The notes under the pieces are model-generated. The model was not told the DNA's origin and did not search any database. It saw only the letters and a program-made list of their open reading frames with translations. Source: an uncultured Clostridium sp. (lineage in GTDB: Bacteria; Bacillota; Clostridia; TANB77; CAG-508). Taken from it: a DNA stretch of 45,320 nt. Both the position numbers and the translations under genes were made by a program. Positions 1 to 8,413 of the stretch are shown here, piece by piece. Location of the stretch: the NCBI GenBank assembly GCA_947427205.1, contig CANEHB010000014.1, positions 1 through 45,320 on the forward strand, given 5' to 3'. The stretch's first letter is position 1, and each line of letters begins with the position of its first letter.

Positions 1-107
1 GCTCGTACCGCAATTCGAAAATTTTTTTCTTTCGAATTGCGACGGCAAAATCTTCACTCGTATCGCAATTCGAAAATTTTTTCAAAATTTTCGAATTTGC
101 AACTAAC
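1..107. repeat. two tandem hairpin repeat units at window edge
   Basis: Two similar units follow each other, about 2-46 and 57-104. Each starts CTCGTAYCGCAATTCGAAAA and folds back on itself through the palindrome CAATTCGAAA / TTTCGAATTG. They lie just beyond the stop of the nucleotidase gene, so they may act as its transcription end or be members of a palindromic intergenic repeat family. The array probably continues outside the window. Confidence 0.6.
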
Positions 108-118
108 AATGAAGCTAA

Positions 119-913
119 TTAATATATTTTTAAAATTTTGTTAACATCATTAAATGTTCCATTATTTATAATTACTATATCAAAAACTCCATTAAAATAC
201 TCTAAATTTTCTTCTACTTTTTCTTCTAAAAATCCTACTGTTATTGCATTTTCTTTATCACTTTCGGAAATCATTTTTAAATCAGCTATTCCATCTCCTA
301 ATAATAAAATATTTCTTCTATTTACTAAAAGCTCTTTTGAAGTGTTATCTAATTTTACTATATTTTTATTAAGTGCATGTATTGTATCTCCTTTTAAATT
401 TTTTATATGTCCATTTTCAAAATTTATATAATTACTTACAATATGTATATTATCAAAATAGTCATTTTCAAATTTTAAAAACTCCTCTATAATATTCCCG
501 ATTCCTGCTGAAATTATGATTACTGGTATTTCTAATTGTTTCATTTCATGTAAAAATCTTTTTGCACCTTCTCTATATTTTAGCTCACCATTTAATATTC
601 CATTTTTTATGCCATCTTCTTTTAATCCATACTCATAAAATAAATTTATATGAGCTTCCCACCATTCACTCATAGCTTTTGATTTTTCTTCATCAGAAAT
701 ATTATTATTAATTTCTATAGGCCTATAATAATTATATAAATCTGTTCTTTTCTTAGTATATTCTTCTCCTATTTCATTTGAATCTGCTAAAACTTTCCAT
801 GTACTATATGAATTTCCATCTGTTAAAGTTTTATCAAAATCTGCTACAACATAAAAATTATTTTTTTCTAATTTAATATTTTTAATTTTCTCTTTATTAT
901 TTATATAAATCAT
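119..913 (-). CDS. HAD-family phosphatase, cytosolic 5'-nucleotidase (UMPH-1-like)
   Basis: A 264-residue soluble protein of the HAD superfamily. Motif I DFDKTLT lies at residues 25-31, with D25 the expected nucleophile and D27 the acid/base. Motif II is the IIISAG segment near residue 134, and motif III/IV is the LLLGDGIADLKM segment near 202-213. The long alpha-helical cap after motif I, with its WWEAH segment, resembles the pyrimidine 5'-nucleotidase (UMPH-1/cN-III) branch, which dephosphorylates nucleoside monophosphates. The start is preceded by AAGGAG. It is 34 nt downstream of the alpha/beta hydrolase gene on the same strand, so the two probably share a transcript. Fold assignment is firm; the substrate is inferred from the family. 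Confidence 0.8.
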   Translation of the reverse strand: MIYINNKEKIKNIKLEKNNFYVVADFDKTLTDGNSYSTWKVLADSNEIGEEYTKKRTDLYNYYRPIEINNNISDEEKSKAMSEWWEAHINLFYEYGLKEDGIKNGILNGELKYREGAKRFLHEMKQLEIPVIIISAGIGNIIEEFLKFENDYFDNIHIVSNYINFENGHIKNLKGDTIHALNKNIVKLDNTSKELLVNRRNILLLGDGIADLKMISESDKENAITVGFLEEKVEENLEYFNGVFDIVIINNGTFNDVNKILKIY

Positions 914-947
914 ACTAGCTCCTTATTTAATAGTATAATTTTGTATT

Positions 948-1835
948 TTATATATTAGATAAAAATTTTACAATTTGGTCTGCTAATTCTTTTTCTTTTC
1001 TTGTATAGCTATGATCTGCTCCATCTATATAATTTATATCTTTTTTATTATTGTTAATTTTTCGATTTACCAATTCTGCTAATTCTTTAGCATCTTGTTC
1101 TATCATTTCATTTATGTTTCCCCATCTCATAAAAAGTGGTACATCAATATTATCTAATTCCTTAAATTCAAAATTTTTGTCATGATAACAAGAAAAATTT
1201 ATATCATTATTATATTTTGCATATTTCAAAAATGTTTTTACACTTACTAAATGAATAAAACTTTCTTTTGGCATTATATCATATATTTCTCCTCTTGATT
1301 CTTTATCTTCTGCCAATTTAAGCATGCTTAAAAAATTTTTATTTAAATATATTTTTAATGCTCTTGGAATATCTACTAAAGATAATAAAATTATTCCTTT
1401 TATATATTTTATAATTTCAGAATTTTCATCTTTTAACTTATTATAAGTATAAACTACTTTGCTTGAACCTAAACTATGACCTTGTAAAAATATCTCTTCA
1501 TATCCTAATTCTATTGCTTTTAAGATAGCACCTTTTATATCATAATATGATTCTGTTATATCTTCAAAAGTAGTTCCACCTAATATTCTTGTTACACTAC
1601 CATCTTCTGCCTTTTTCTTTACATCTTTAACAAGTTCACTACCTCTATTATTATATCCAAAAAAATCTATATCATTTTTAATTACATTTTCAGCAATAAT
1701 TCTTTCTCTTTTTTTAAAACAATTACTATCCATTCCATGTGTAGCAATTAATATTTTCTTTGAATTATTACTCATTATAAATCCATTATTTAAAATACCA
1801 TCAGTTGCATAAAAATCAATTAATTCAATATTCAT
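948..1835 (-). CDS. alpha/beta hydrolase
   Basis: A 295-residue alpha/beta-hydrolase. The nucleophile elbow GHSLGSS lies near residue 119, and the catalytic histidine is probably in GADHSY near residue 276. An early ATHGMDSN segment would supply the oxyanion hole. It has no signal peptide, so it is cytosolic. The relatives I recognise are serine-aminopeptidase/acyl-hydrolase-like proteins of unknown substrate. The start has a good AGGAAGG site. About 330 nt upstream on the same strand lies a manganese-riboswitch-like element with a terminator, so expression of this gene and the downstream nucleotidase gene may be metal-controlled, unless the intervening repeat carries its own promoter. Confidence 0.8.
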   Translation of the reverse strand: MNIELIDFYATDGILNNGFIMSNNSKKILIATHGMDSNCFKKRERIIAENVIKNDIDFFGYNNRGSELVKDVKKKAEDGSVTRILGGTTFEDITESYYDIKGAILKAIELGYEEIFLQGHSLGSSKVVYTYNKLKDENSEIIKYIKGIILLSLVDIPRALKIYLNKNFLSMLKLAEDKESRGEIYDIMPKESFIHLVSVKTFLKYAKYNNDINFSCYHDKNFEFKELDNIDVPLFMRWGNINEMIEQDAKELAELVNRKINNNKKDINYIDGADHSYTRKEKELADQIVKFLSNI

Positions 1836-1974
1836 ATAAATACCTTCCTAAAATAAGATTAAATCAATATATTTATATCATAAACAATTTAATTTTACTA
1901 TAAAATTAATAGCTATTTTGTATTATTACTTCTAAATAAAACAAAATAGTGCATTATAAAAATTGCCAAAGGCA

Positions 1975-2160
1975 AAACTACATGCAAATTTCCTCGACTT
2001 TGTTCGAGTGCATAACTTATCTGTAGCTCAGCCTTGCATACTCTAGCCGTAACAAGCAAAACCTTAACAACTAGCGTAACTAATTTTAGCACAGCTAAGA
2101 AATGTACAAAATTTGCTGAAAGCTTTATATTATAGGAATTGTGGAGTAATTTCTTATAAT
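1975..2160. repeat. intergenic repeat family R1, copy a
   Basis: This spacer shares two blocks with 35012-35127: GCATAACTTATCTGTAG (2010-2026) and TAAGAAATGTACAAAATTTG (2096-2115), followed in both by GAAA, TTTATATTATA and a TATAATAT partner. A variant of the first block, GCATAAGTTATCTGTA, recurs twice at 45200-45320. The copy sits between a riboswitch terminator and the alpha/beta hydrolase gene. It has no plausible ORF. I read it as a palindrome-rich interspersed non-coding repeat, possibly a miniature mobile sequence. Confidence 0.7.
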
Positions 2161-2165
2161 ATAAA

Positions 2166-2288
2166 AAGACTCTTAAAGAAACAAACTATTAATTCGCTTC
2201 TTTAAAAGTCTCACTTACCTTTTTAAGGTTACTAACCAGATTAATATCGAGATTGTTGACTAGTAATTTATAAGTTACTCCCTTTTAA
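2166..2288 (-). promoter_or_regulatory. yybP-ykoY-type (Mn2+) riboswitch with intrinsic terminator
   Basis: Read on the minus strand, 2288-2200 shows the family hallmarks. A 5' AAAAGGGAGTAAC is followed by TTACTA-GTCAACA, a hairpin segment, CTGG-TTAGTAA (TTACTA pairs with TAGTAA), a short CCTT/AAGG hairpin and AAGTGAGACTTTT. This matches the order GGGGAGUA, GUCGUCAA, CCGG, ..GAGACY..U of yybP-ykoY RNAs. It is followed directly by an intrinsic terminator: AGACTTTTAAAGAA pairs with TTCTTTAAGAGTCT, then a T run (2211-2162). The first part of the terminator stem overlaps the conserved GAGAC segment, as expected for a transcriptional ON switch. The class is recognised by eye and was not scored against a covariance model. 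Confidence 0.72.
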
Positions 2289-2538
2289 ATATTTCTAAAA
2301 AGATTATACTAAATACTTTTTATTTTTTCAAGTATTTTCCATAATATTTTTTATTACTTAAAATATTCTATAAATAAAATACATATCTATTTAAAATTCA
2401 TTTTTATAATCGATTTTTTATTTAGTAGTATTGCTATTTTCGAAATTTTAATTTATAATAAAAAAAATTATTTAGTTTGTTATTTTATCATTATAACTTT
2501 TTACATACCTAAAAGCAATCAATATATTGGAGTTATTT

Positions 2539-3192
2539 ATGGAATATAAATATAATAAAAATAATATAAATCAAGATTTAATAAAATATATCGAAAGTAC
2601 TATATTTCCTAAATATGAATTAAATGAAGCAGCTCATAATATAAAACATATATTAAGCGTAATTAATCGTTCTTTTGAAATATCTAAAAATTATGATATT
2701 GATTTAAACTTAGTATATGTTATAGCAGCTTATCATGATATTGGTCATCATATTGATAGAAATAATCACGAAAAGATTTCAGCTGATATTATGATAAAAG
2801 ACGAAAATCTTAATAACTTTTTTACTAAAGAAGAATTATGTATAATAAAAGATGCCATTGAAGATCATAGAGCTTCTACTGGAATTGAACCTAGAAATAT
2901 ATATGGAAAAATAGTATCTGCTGCAGATAAAAATTTAACTATTGATGATGCAATTAGTAGAACATATTTTTATACTAAAAAACATAATCCTAATTTCTCC
3001 GAACAAGAAGTTCTTGAAGAAATTTATAATCATCTTGATAAAAAATTTGGAAAAAATGGATATGCCAAAATCTATATAAAAGATGAACAATTTGAGAACT
3101 TCAAAAAAGAGCTTATACTTCTTTTAAAAGATAAAACTACTTTTTTTGAAAAAGTTAATGAAGTTTTAAAAACTGCAAAAGGTGAGCAATAA
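2539..3192 (+). CDS. HD-domain phosphohydrolase
   Basis: A 217-residue protein if started at the ATG at 2539, which has TTGGAG at the right distance; a TTG four codons upstream is less likely. It carries the HD-domain signature HNIKH near residue 35, AAYHDIGHH near 66-74, EDH near 110 and a late AADK segment near 130. These are metal ligands of the HD superfamily, which hydrolyses phosphomonoesters or cyclic nucleotides. It is a single gene transcribed away from its neighbours and ends in its own terminator. The family is clear, the substrate unknown. Confidence 0.8.
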   Translation: MEYKYNKNNINQDLIKYIESTIFPKYELNEAAHNIKHILSVINRSFEISKNYDIDLNLVYVIAAYHDIGHHIDRNNHEKISADIMIKDENLNNFFTKEELCIIKDAIEDHRASTGIEPRNIYGKIVSAADKNLTIDDAISRTYFYTKKHNPNFSEQEVLEEIYNHLDKKFGKNGYAKIYIKDEQFENFKKELILLLKDKTTFFEKVNEVLKTAKGEQ

Positions 3193-3209
3193 CAGTAGCT
3201 CACCTTTTT
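3181..3209 (+). terminator. intrinsic terminator of the HD-domain gene
   Basis: GGTGAGC (3181-3187) pairs with GCTCACC (3198-3204), followed by TTTTT. The left arm lies inside the last codons of the HD-domain gene, so the terminator overlaps the coding sequence. Confidence 0.85.
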
Positions 3210-3226
3210 ATTTGTTATATAATAAA

Positions 3227-4087
3227 TTATACATATTCTTCTAATTTTTTCTCTTTAATAAATCTTTTAAATTCACTATTCCAAAGTTCATCTGAAACAG
3301 AACCTTTTACATTTTTAGTATCAATATTGGATAATTTGCGAACTCTATTGACAAATTCTAAAGTATAATTCTTACCATCTTTAAGATTCATAAGTGCAAG
3401 CTTTGCCCAATTACCAACTTCTTCATAATACTTACTTTCTTTATAATATTTTTCCAATTTTTCATAATCATGCTCTAATATAATTTGTTCATATGTAATA
3501 TTTTCTTTACCATCTATTGTTAAAATTCCATATCTAGCACCTACTCCATCTAATGGCATTCCAAGTGAACTTGGATTAATAAAGTAATGGTTGTTATACT
3601 CTTTATAATATCCTAAATGTGTATGACCATGTAAATACACATCAAAATTATATTTATTTATTAAATCATCAAATTTTTCATAGTCATTTTCTCCAAAACT
3701 ATCTCTAATAAAATCTGGTGCTCCATGACAACATAAAATTTTTACACCTTCAATTTCTAAATTTACATATATAGGTAACTTCTTAATATACTCTAAATTC
3801 TCTTTAGATAAACTTTTGTATGTATAAATAATATTTTTAAATTGTTCACAATTATATTTACTAATGTCAAAATTATCAAAAAAGAATTCTTCTTTATTTC
3901 CCATTATTATAGCTAAACTATTTTGCTTTTTTATTAATTCTAAAATTTCATTATTATCAAAACCATCTAAAACATAATCACCAAGAAAAATAAAGTCATT
4001 AATTCCTCTTTTTTGTATATCCTCTAATACTTTTTTGAAATATATAATATTAGCATGAATATCAGCTATAATAGCAATTTTTCTCAT
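3227..4087 (-). CDS. calcineurin-like metallophosphoesterase
   Basis: A 286-residue protein if started at the ATG at 4087 (TGGAGGATAAA upstream); an in-frame start at 4111 has no good site. It shows the metallophosphoesterase block order: DIHAN (residues 9-13), GDYVLDG (about 36-42), GNKE (about 63), a later CCHGAPD and GHTHLGYY. The third block reads GNK rather than the usual GNH, so the histidine that normally assists the attacked phosphate is missing. Some small subfamilies (YfcE-like, GNC) also deviate here. Substrate cannot be predicted. It converges with the HD-domain gene. Confidence 0.82.
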   Translation of the reverse strand: MRKIAIIADIHANIIYFKKVLEDIQKRGINDFIFLGDYVLDGFDNNEILELIKKQNSLAIIMGNKEEFFFDNFDISKYNCEQFKNIIYTYKSLSKENLEYIKKLPIYVNLEIEGVKILCCHGAPDFIRDSFGENDYEKFDDLINKYNFDVYLHGHTHLGYYKEYNNHYFINPSSLGMPLDGVGARYGILTIDGKENITYEQIILEHDYEKLEKYYKESKYYEEVGNWAKLALMNLKDGKNYTLEFVNRVRKLSNIDTKNVKGSVSDELWNSEFKRFIKEKKLEEYV

Positions 4088-4236
4088 TTTATCCTCCATA
4101 TTAAAAATCAAATAAAGTTCCCTCCAAATATGCCATGAGAGAACTTTATTATTGTTAACTAGAAAGATTTAGTTGTGCCATCTTAAACCAATTTAACGCT
4201 CCATCATGTAGTATCTTTCAGAAAAAACTTATTGCA

Positions 4237-4803
4237 TTAATCATCATGAACATAAACTGTTGTATTGTTATGGTTTGAATCAGCCTTAACTCCTACAACA
4301 TTCGTGCAATAAATGTTCCCCTCTATGTCTACAAGATTATAATCTGTGTTCACATAATAGTATTTGTTCTGATAATCTTCAAGATAAAATAGAAAATCAT
4401 CGGCTATCATCTGAAACTCTGCAGTCTCCGAATCATATACATAAACACATTGATCACTTCTGATAATACATGGTGTACTTGAATTCTGAGTTTTGGTTAT
4501 ATACTCAATATCAATATCAGCATCTTCAAAGGTAAATTTCTTTTGAGTACCATCCTCATAATCAACAATCACTTCACCATAAGGATTGTGTACCCGTACA
4601 CTTGATACTCCCTGTATTCCTGGACAGAGCGTCTGTGAAACCATGACATCCTCTCTCTCGTGCTCTTTTACTATAACACAGCCACCGTTCTCTGTATTTT
4701 CATTTTCAATGGATTCTGTAATAAAATGTCTTTCTTCCTCCACTTTTGAAGCACACCCTGTCATAAGGAACATAGCAATTAATAAACACCATATCTTTTT
4801 CAT
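4237..4803 (-). CDS. putative lipoprotein of unknown function
   Basis: A 188-residue protein starting at MKKIWCLL (AAAGGAAACAG upstream). It has an N-terminal lipoprotein signal: two lysines, a hydrophobic stretch and the lipobox LMTGC, which predicts lipidation of the cysteine and anchoring on the outer face of the membrane. The rest is acidic and beta-rich, with no motif I recognise. The coding sequence is visibly richer in G+C and in codons rare around it (for example CTC and CGT) than both neighbours, suggesting recent transfer. It stands alone between spacers containing small hairpins. Confidence 0.7.
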   Translation of the reverse strand: MKKIWCLLIAMFLMTGCASKVEEERHFITESIENENTENGGCVIVKEHEREDVMVSQTLCPGIQGVSSVRVHNPYGEVIVDYEDGTQKKFTFEDADIDIEYITKTQNSSTPCIIRSDQCVYVYDSETAEFQMIADDFLFYLEDYQNKYYYVNTDYNLVDIEGNIYCTNVVGVKADSNHNNTTVYVHDD

Positions 4804-5055
4804 TCTGTTTCCTTTGCCTTTCTTTGATGTAAAAAAATTAGTAGTTGCAAATAAGCAAAACATAAGACTAAATATGATGTGCACAACTTACTTCTTTCTA
4901 AAATTAACTACTAGTACACTAACCAGTAGACAAAACATATTACCACCATAAGATAAGTGGCTTATGAGATTATTCCCAATAATATTATTATTTTAACACA
5001 ATTTTGGCTAAAATACAACTGTTAGCACATTATAAATCATTTCATTATATAATAT

Positions 5056-5604
5056 TTAAAATCTAAATAAGAAATTAGTTAATACTGTATAAATCTCTGG
5101 TCTTTCAACTATCTCTTTACTTTCTCTCATTTTTTCTATTGTTAATAAATCAACAAATTTAACTGCTTGTACTTCTTCTTTTTGAAAATGTAAAACTTCA
5201 TCATCAACTCCTGATGTTCTCAAAATAAAAAAATCATAAAATTGTCTTTCTATGAAATCATCTCTAAATTTTTCTTCTTTTCTATAACAGTACATGTATC
5301 TAAAATCTTTTATTTCTGTTCTATATCCAAGTAGTACACTTACCTCTTCATTTATTTCTCTTGCAGCAGCTGATAAAGCATCTTGACCTGATGAAATATG
5401 TCCTGCAACAGAAATATCCCACATACCTGCATTTTTTTCTTTATTTGCACTTCTTTGTTGTAATAATATTTCGTTTTTTTCATTTATTATTGCAACGGCT
5501 ATGCATCTATGCCATAATCCTCTTCTATGTACTTCGTCTCTTGATAATATTTCTCCTGTAAATATTCCATTTTCATCTAGCACATCAATTAGTTCTGTAC
5601 TCAT
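5056..5604 (-). CDS. Nudix hydrolase (YfcD/Idi-like)
   Basis: A 182-residue protein with a Nudix box at about residues 68-90, reading GHISSGQ...AAREINEEV. The central REINEE carries the metal-binding glutamates. The first glutamate of the consensus Gx5E is Q here. The N-terminal segment (LIDVLDENG, then RRGLWHRC) is typical of the YfcD / isopentenyl-diphosphate-isomerase-like branch, which hydrolyses diphosphates linked to another group. The start has AGGAGGG. It follows the oxidoreductase gene by 28 nt on the same strand and probably belongs to its operon. Confidence 0.85.
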   Translation of the reverse strand: MSTELIDVLDENGIFTGEILSRDEVHRRGLWHRCIAVAIINEKNEILLQQRSANKEKNAGMWDISVAGHISSGQDALSAAAREINEEVSVLLGYRTEIKDFRYMYCYRKEEKFRDDFIERQFYDFFILRTSGVDDEVLHFQKEEVQAVKFVDLLTIEKMRESKEIVERPEIYTVLTNFLFRF

Positions 5605-5632
5605 ATTATCCCTCCTATAATTAATACCTAAA

Positions 5633-6586
5633 TTAGATATCTTCTAATATTAAATCAATTAAATTCATTGTTTCAACATTTTCTGATTTAAAATTACTTT
5701 TATTAATGAATTCATCCATTTCTCCAATATACCCATGTAAGTATAAATCTTGAACTCCTCCAGAAGCACTTGTTAAATAAGGTTTTATTGTAACTTCTTC
5801 TTCATCTAAAGTTTGCCAACGATTACTTCTTGTAATTCCTTGATCTAAATGATAATGTACTTCTCTTACTCCATCATTATATATATATCCATTTTCTCCT
5901 GTTATTGTAATAGTTTCTCTTTTTCCTTTCCAAGAAGATAGTCCAACAAAATTAATATTACCTATTACACCATTTTTAAATTTTATAATAGATATTAAGC
6001 TAACATTATTATCTATAGAATTAGAAAATGTTTTTACTGTTTCTGCTTCTCCAAAAAGCCATACTAATAAATTAACAAAATGAATTCCACCTTTTTTTAA
6101 AAAGATTTCATTATTCCAACCTACTCTACCAGAAGTAATATAAAATTCAGCATCAAATTGTTTGATTTTTCCAAACTCCTCAGAATTCATAATTTCTTTC
6201 ATCCTTTGATAACAAGGACTAAATCTTTTCATGAATCCAACCATAACTTGAGAATTATTTTCTTTTGCAATATTTTCTAGATTTTTTGCTTCTTCTGTAG
6301 TCATTCCCATTGGTTTTTCTACAAATATTTTTTGAATGCCAAAATTCAAGCAATTTTTTGTAATCTCATATTGTTTCTCTGCTGTTTTACAAATTACTAA
6401 TATCTCTGGCTTCTCTATTTGTAACATTTCTTTATAATTAGAATATGCTTTTATTCCATCAAACTCTTTCTGATTTTCTAAATATTCACTAGCTATTGCA
6501 GATATTGAAACTCCTATTTCTTTTAATGATGGAATTATATTTTGTCTTGCGTGTATTCCATTGCCAATTATACATACTTTTTTCAT
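5633..6586 (-). CDS. Gfo/Idh/MocA-family NAD(P)-dependent oxidoreductase
   Basis: A 317-residue protein with an N-terminal Rossmann fold (VCIIGNGIHARQ, residues 4-15). The family signature VEKPMGM lies near residue 92, where the lysine takes part in catalysis. The C-terminal half is the usual alpha/beta substrate domain, including GGIHFVNLLVWLFG near residue 166, whose histidine is the expected catalytic one. Such enzymes oxidise or reduce sugars, inositols or related compounds. The gene is 24 nt downstream of the unknown 6611-7774 gene and upstream of the Nudix gene. Substrate not predictable. Confidence 0.85.
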   Translation of the reverse strand: MKKVCIIGNGIHARQNIIPSLKEIGVSISAIASEYLENQKEFDGIKAYSNYKEMLQIEKPEILVICKTAEKQYEITKNCLNFGIQKIFVEKPMGMTTEEAKNLENIAKENNSQVMVGFMKRFSPCYQRMKEIMNSEEFGKIKQFDAEFYITSGRVGWNNEIFLKKGGIHFVNLLVWLFGEAETVKTFSNSIDNNVSLISIIKFKNGVIGNINFVGLSSWKGKRETITITGENGYIYNDGVREVHYHLDQGITRSNRWQTLDEEEVTIKPYLTSASGGVQDLYLHGYIGEMDEFINKSNFKSENVETMNLIDLILEDI

Positions 6587-6610
6587 TTAAATTTCCTCTT
6601 TTACTATTTT

Positions 6611-7774
6611 TTATCTAGAAGAATTATCAGAATAACTATCAAATTTTATAATTTTACTTGTTTTTTCTTGTTGTCTATTTTTTATATATTCTTTTATTGC
6701 TTCTCTTACTGTTTCTGGTATATCTTTTGTACTTTTACATTTTCCTTGTTCATCTAATGTAATTCCTCCAATAAATAATTGTCCCTCTTGGTCATTTTCC
6801 TTATTTAAATTTCCAACAGTAACTATCTCTCCCAAAGATAAATTCAATCCCGCTAATTTTTTATTTAAAAAATATTCAGTTAAGTTTTTTCCATCTGTCC
6901 ATAATACAACATCTCCATATTCAAAAGGAGTTACAAATTGTATAGGAGCATCATCTTTTTTTATTTTCTTTTGTTCTCCTATTTGTACTGATCCTATATA
7001 TGCATATTTATTATCATCTGTTTTCATTACTTCTTCTGGCTCAAATCTATAATATAAAGCCTCCATATTTATTCCTGCAAAATTAATTTTCTTGCCTTGC
7101 TCTAACCAACAATTTTGCTTTGAAACTACAATTCCACCACCAATATCAACTTCTATAGATTCTTTATTTCTCATAAGTTGTTTTCTTTTATCTTCTTCTC
7201 TTTCATCAGATAAAAATTGTTCTACATCTTGACTAACTTCACTACTATATGTAAATTTACCATTTTTGCCCTTTAGAATTGTTCCTACAACAAAATCGGT
7301 TTTTCCAAAATGTGTCATATGTCCTTTTAATCTTTCTTGTGGCTCTCCTATTTTAGAATAATATTCATCACGTCTTTTTTCAGCATTTTCTTTAGAAATC
7401 ACTTTTTGAAAAATTGTATTTCCAGAATAGCTCCCTACAATTTCTGACAAAGGAACATTAGATTCTATTACTCCTATCGCATTATCAGCACCACTAAGCA
7501 TCCCCCTATAAACAAATCTATTATTTTCAATATCTTCTTTTATAGCTGATACACATACATAATTTGAACCATCTTGTAAATATGAATTTTTTATATAATA
7601 ATCTTTTAAATGTTCATTACTACTAATATGTGCTTGAATTGTTCTAGTATCATCAGGACTTATTCCTTTATTTAATAATTTTGCCTTCAACAATGTTAGT
7701 TTTCTCTTAAATTCTTCTCTCTTTTTTCTTTTATTATATTCTTTTTCACTTCTTTTTATCATTTCAGTCAACAT
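6611..7774 (-). CDS. conserved-looking protein of unknown function
   Basis: I do not recognise this 387-residue protein. The likely start is the ATG at 7774 (AAAGGA 9 nt upstream); an ATG two codons earlier is too close to that site. The first 45 residues are strongly basic and helical (many K/R/E), followed by a mixed alpha/beta body with several glycine-rich turns and no membrane segments. The region around residues 145-160 contains HMTHFGKTDFVVGT, and the C terminus is basic. It is the first gene of an apparent three-gene unit with the oxidoreductase and Nudix genes. It is the chromosomal gene immediately outside the left end of element A. Confidence 0.6.
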   Translation of the reverse strand: MLTEMIKRSEKEYNKRKKREEFKRKLTLLKAKLLNKGISPDDTRTIQAHISSNEHLKDYYIKNSYLQDGSNYVCVSAIKEDIENNRFVYRGMLSGADNAIGVIESNVPLSEIVGSYSGNTIFQKVISKENAEKRRDEYYSKIGEPQERLKGHMTHFGKTDFVVGTILKGKNGKFTYSSEVSQDVEQFLSDEREEDKRKQLMRNKESIEVDIGGGIVVSKQNCWLEQGKKINFAGINMEALYYRFEPEEVMKTDDNKYAYIGSVQIGEQKKIKKDDAPIQFVTPFEYGDVVLWTDGKNLTEYFLNKKLAGLNLSLGEIVTVGNLNKENDQEGQLFIGGITLDEQGKCKSTKDIPETVREAIKEYIKNRQQEKTSKIIKFDSYSDNSSR

Positions 7775-7840
7775 ATTCATTTTCCTTTATACTAATAAAT
7801 TTTTATCTAAAATGAAATACTCAAATTTTATACAATATAC

Positions 7841-7857
7841 TTTTTTGGTGGAGATGA
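7841..7857. repeat. attachment-site copy 1 (outer left end of element A)
   Basis: TTTTTTGGTGGAGATGA here is identical over 17 nt to 18668-18684. It shares TTGGTGGAG with the 3' end of ssrA (27683-27691). Read on the minus strand the core is CTCCACCA followed by A, the terminal 8 nt of the tmRNA. This marks the left boundary of the tandem elements. Confidence 0.8.
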
Positions 7858-8095
7858 TAAGTGTTATTTATAAAAAACGTTGATTTTAATATACTTTCCA
7901 ATACTCTATGGGAGCAAAATGGGTGTAGATTAAATAATTTCAAATATTTTTGTATAACATCTTATCTCTTTCTCGTTTTAAATTGTTTTTAGTATAACAT
8001 ATAATATTTTATTTTTGAATACATATTTTAAAAATTTAAAGATATTGTAATTTATATTGTTATATTGATAAATTAATAATTATATGTTATTATTG

Positions 8096-8160
8096 AATAG
8101 TTAAATATACTAGTAGTATACTACACGGTACAGGTTCGATTCCTGTTAACTCCCACATAA
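8096..8160 (+). other. tRNA-like 3' half (T-arm and acceptor strand)
   Basis: 8130-8146 is a perfect T-arm, ACAGG-TTCGATT-CCTGT, followed by TAACTCC (8147-8153) and CACA. It is preceded by ACGGT as a plausible variable region and GTAGT-AT-ACTAC (8113-8124), a 5-bp stem lacking an anticodon loop. TAACTCC is the exact complement of GGAGTTA at 8303-8309, which begins a tRNA-like 5' half. A nearer partner AGTTA (8099-8103) pairs with only five of the seven. It is probably a tRNA fragment or degenerate tRNA-like structure at the end of element A, not a functional tRNA. Confidence 0.5.
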
Positions 8161-8183
8161 TAATTAAAGGAGGACTTGATATT

Positions 8184-8312
8184 ATGGAAAGTTTAGTAAA
8201 TGGATTAATAGGTGCCACAATAGCAAATTTTATGAAAGATATTAAAAAAACAAAAAATACTATAGTCTTTTCTGTTTCTATTTTTCTCGCTAGTGTAGTT
8301 GCGGAGTTATAG
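8184..8312 (+). CDS. 42-residue predicted single-pass membrane peptide
   Basis: A small ORF with an excellent AAAGGAGG site 10 nt before its ATG. It encodes an N-terminal amphipathic segment (MESLVNGLIGATIANF), a lysine patch (KDIKKTKNT) and a 17-residue hydrophobic stretch (TIVFSVSIFLASVVAEL). Size and layout resemble small membrane peptides or type I toxins, but no family is recognised. Its last codons overlap the tRNA-like 5' half, and it lies between the two tRNA-like halves. No promoter was identified with confidence. Confidence 0.5.
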   Translation: MESLVNGLIGATIANFMKDIKKTKNTIVFSVSIFLASVVAEL

Positions 8313-8354
8313 TTTAATGGTAGAACGTTGTTATATAGTTAACAACTAGCGAGA
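8286..8354 (+). other. tRNA-like 5' half inside an inverted repeat
   Basis: GGAGTTA-TA-GTTTAATGGTAGAAC-G (8303-8327) has the acceptor strand, positions 8-9 and D-arm (GTTT/GAAC around AATGGTA) of a normal tRNA. It continues into GTTGTTA-tatagt-TAACAAC, a stem that does not give a regular 7-nt anticodon loop. The block is enclosed by a perfect 9-bp inverted repeat, CTCGCTAGT (8286-8294) and ACTAGCGAG (8346-8354). The acceptor strand matches the TAACTCC located 150 nt upstream, so the two halves appear in permuted order. Confidence 0.5.
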
Positions 8355-8377
8355 AGCCAATAAATAAAATACCAATA

Positions 8378-8405
8378 AAAATAGGGCATTTTATAGCCCT
8401 ATTTT
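8378..8405. terminator. bidirectional terminator at the end of the mobilization operon
   Basis: AAAATAGGGC (8378-8387) pairs with GCCCTATTTT (8396-8405), with T-rich flanks on both strands. On the minus strand it follows the DUF6809-like gene and ends the int-mob operon of element A. Confidence 0.8.
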
Positions 8406-8413
8406 AGATTTTA

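Noticed and set aside
1..107. Short regular repeats resembling a CRISPR start
   Set aside because: Units are palindromic end to end and differ from each other; there are no constant-length spacers and no cas genes.
2527..2538. TTG start for the HD-domain gene
   Set aside because: The TTGGAG there is better explained as the ribosome binding site for the ATG at 2539.
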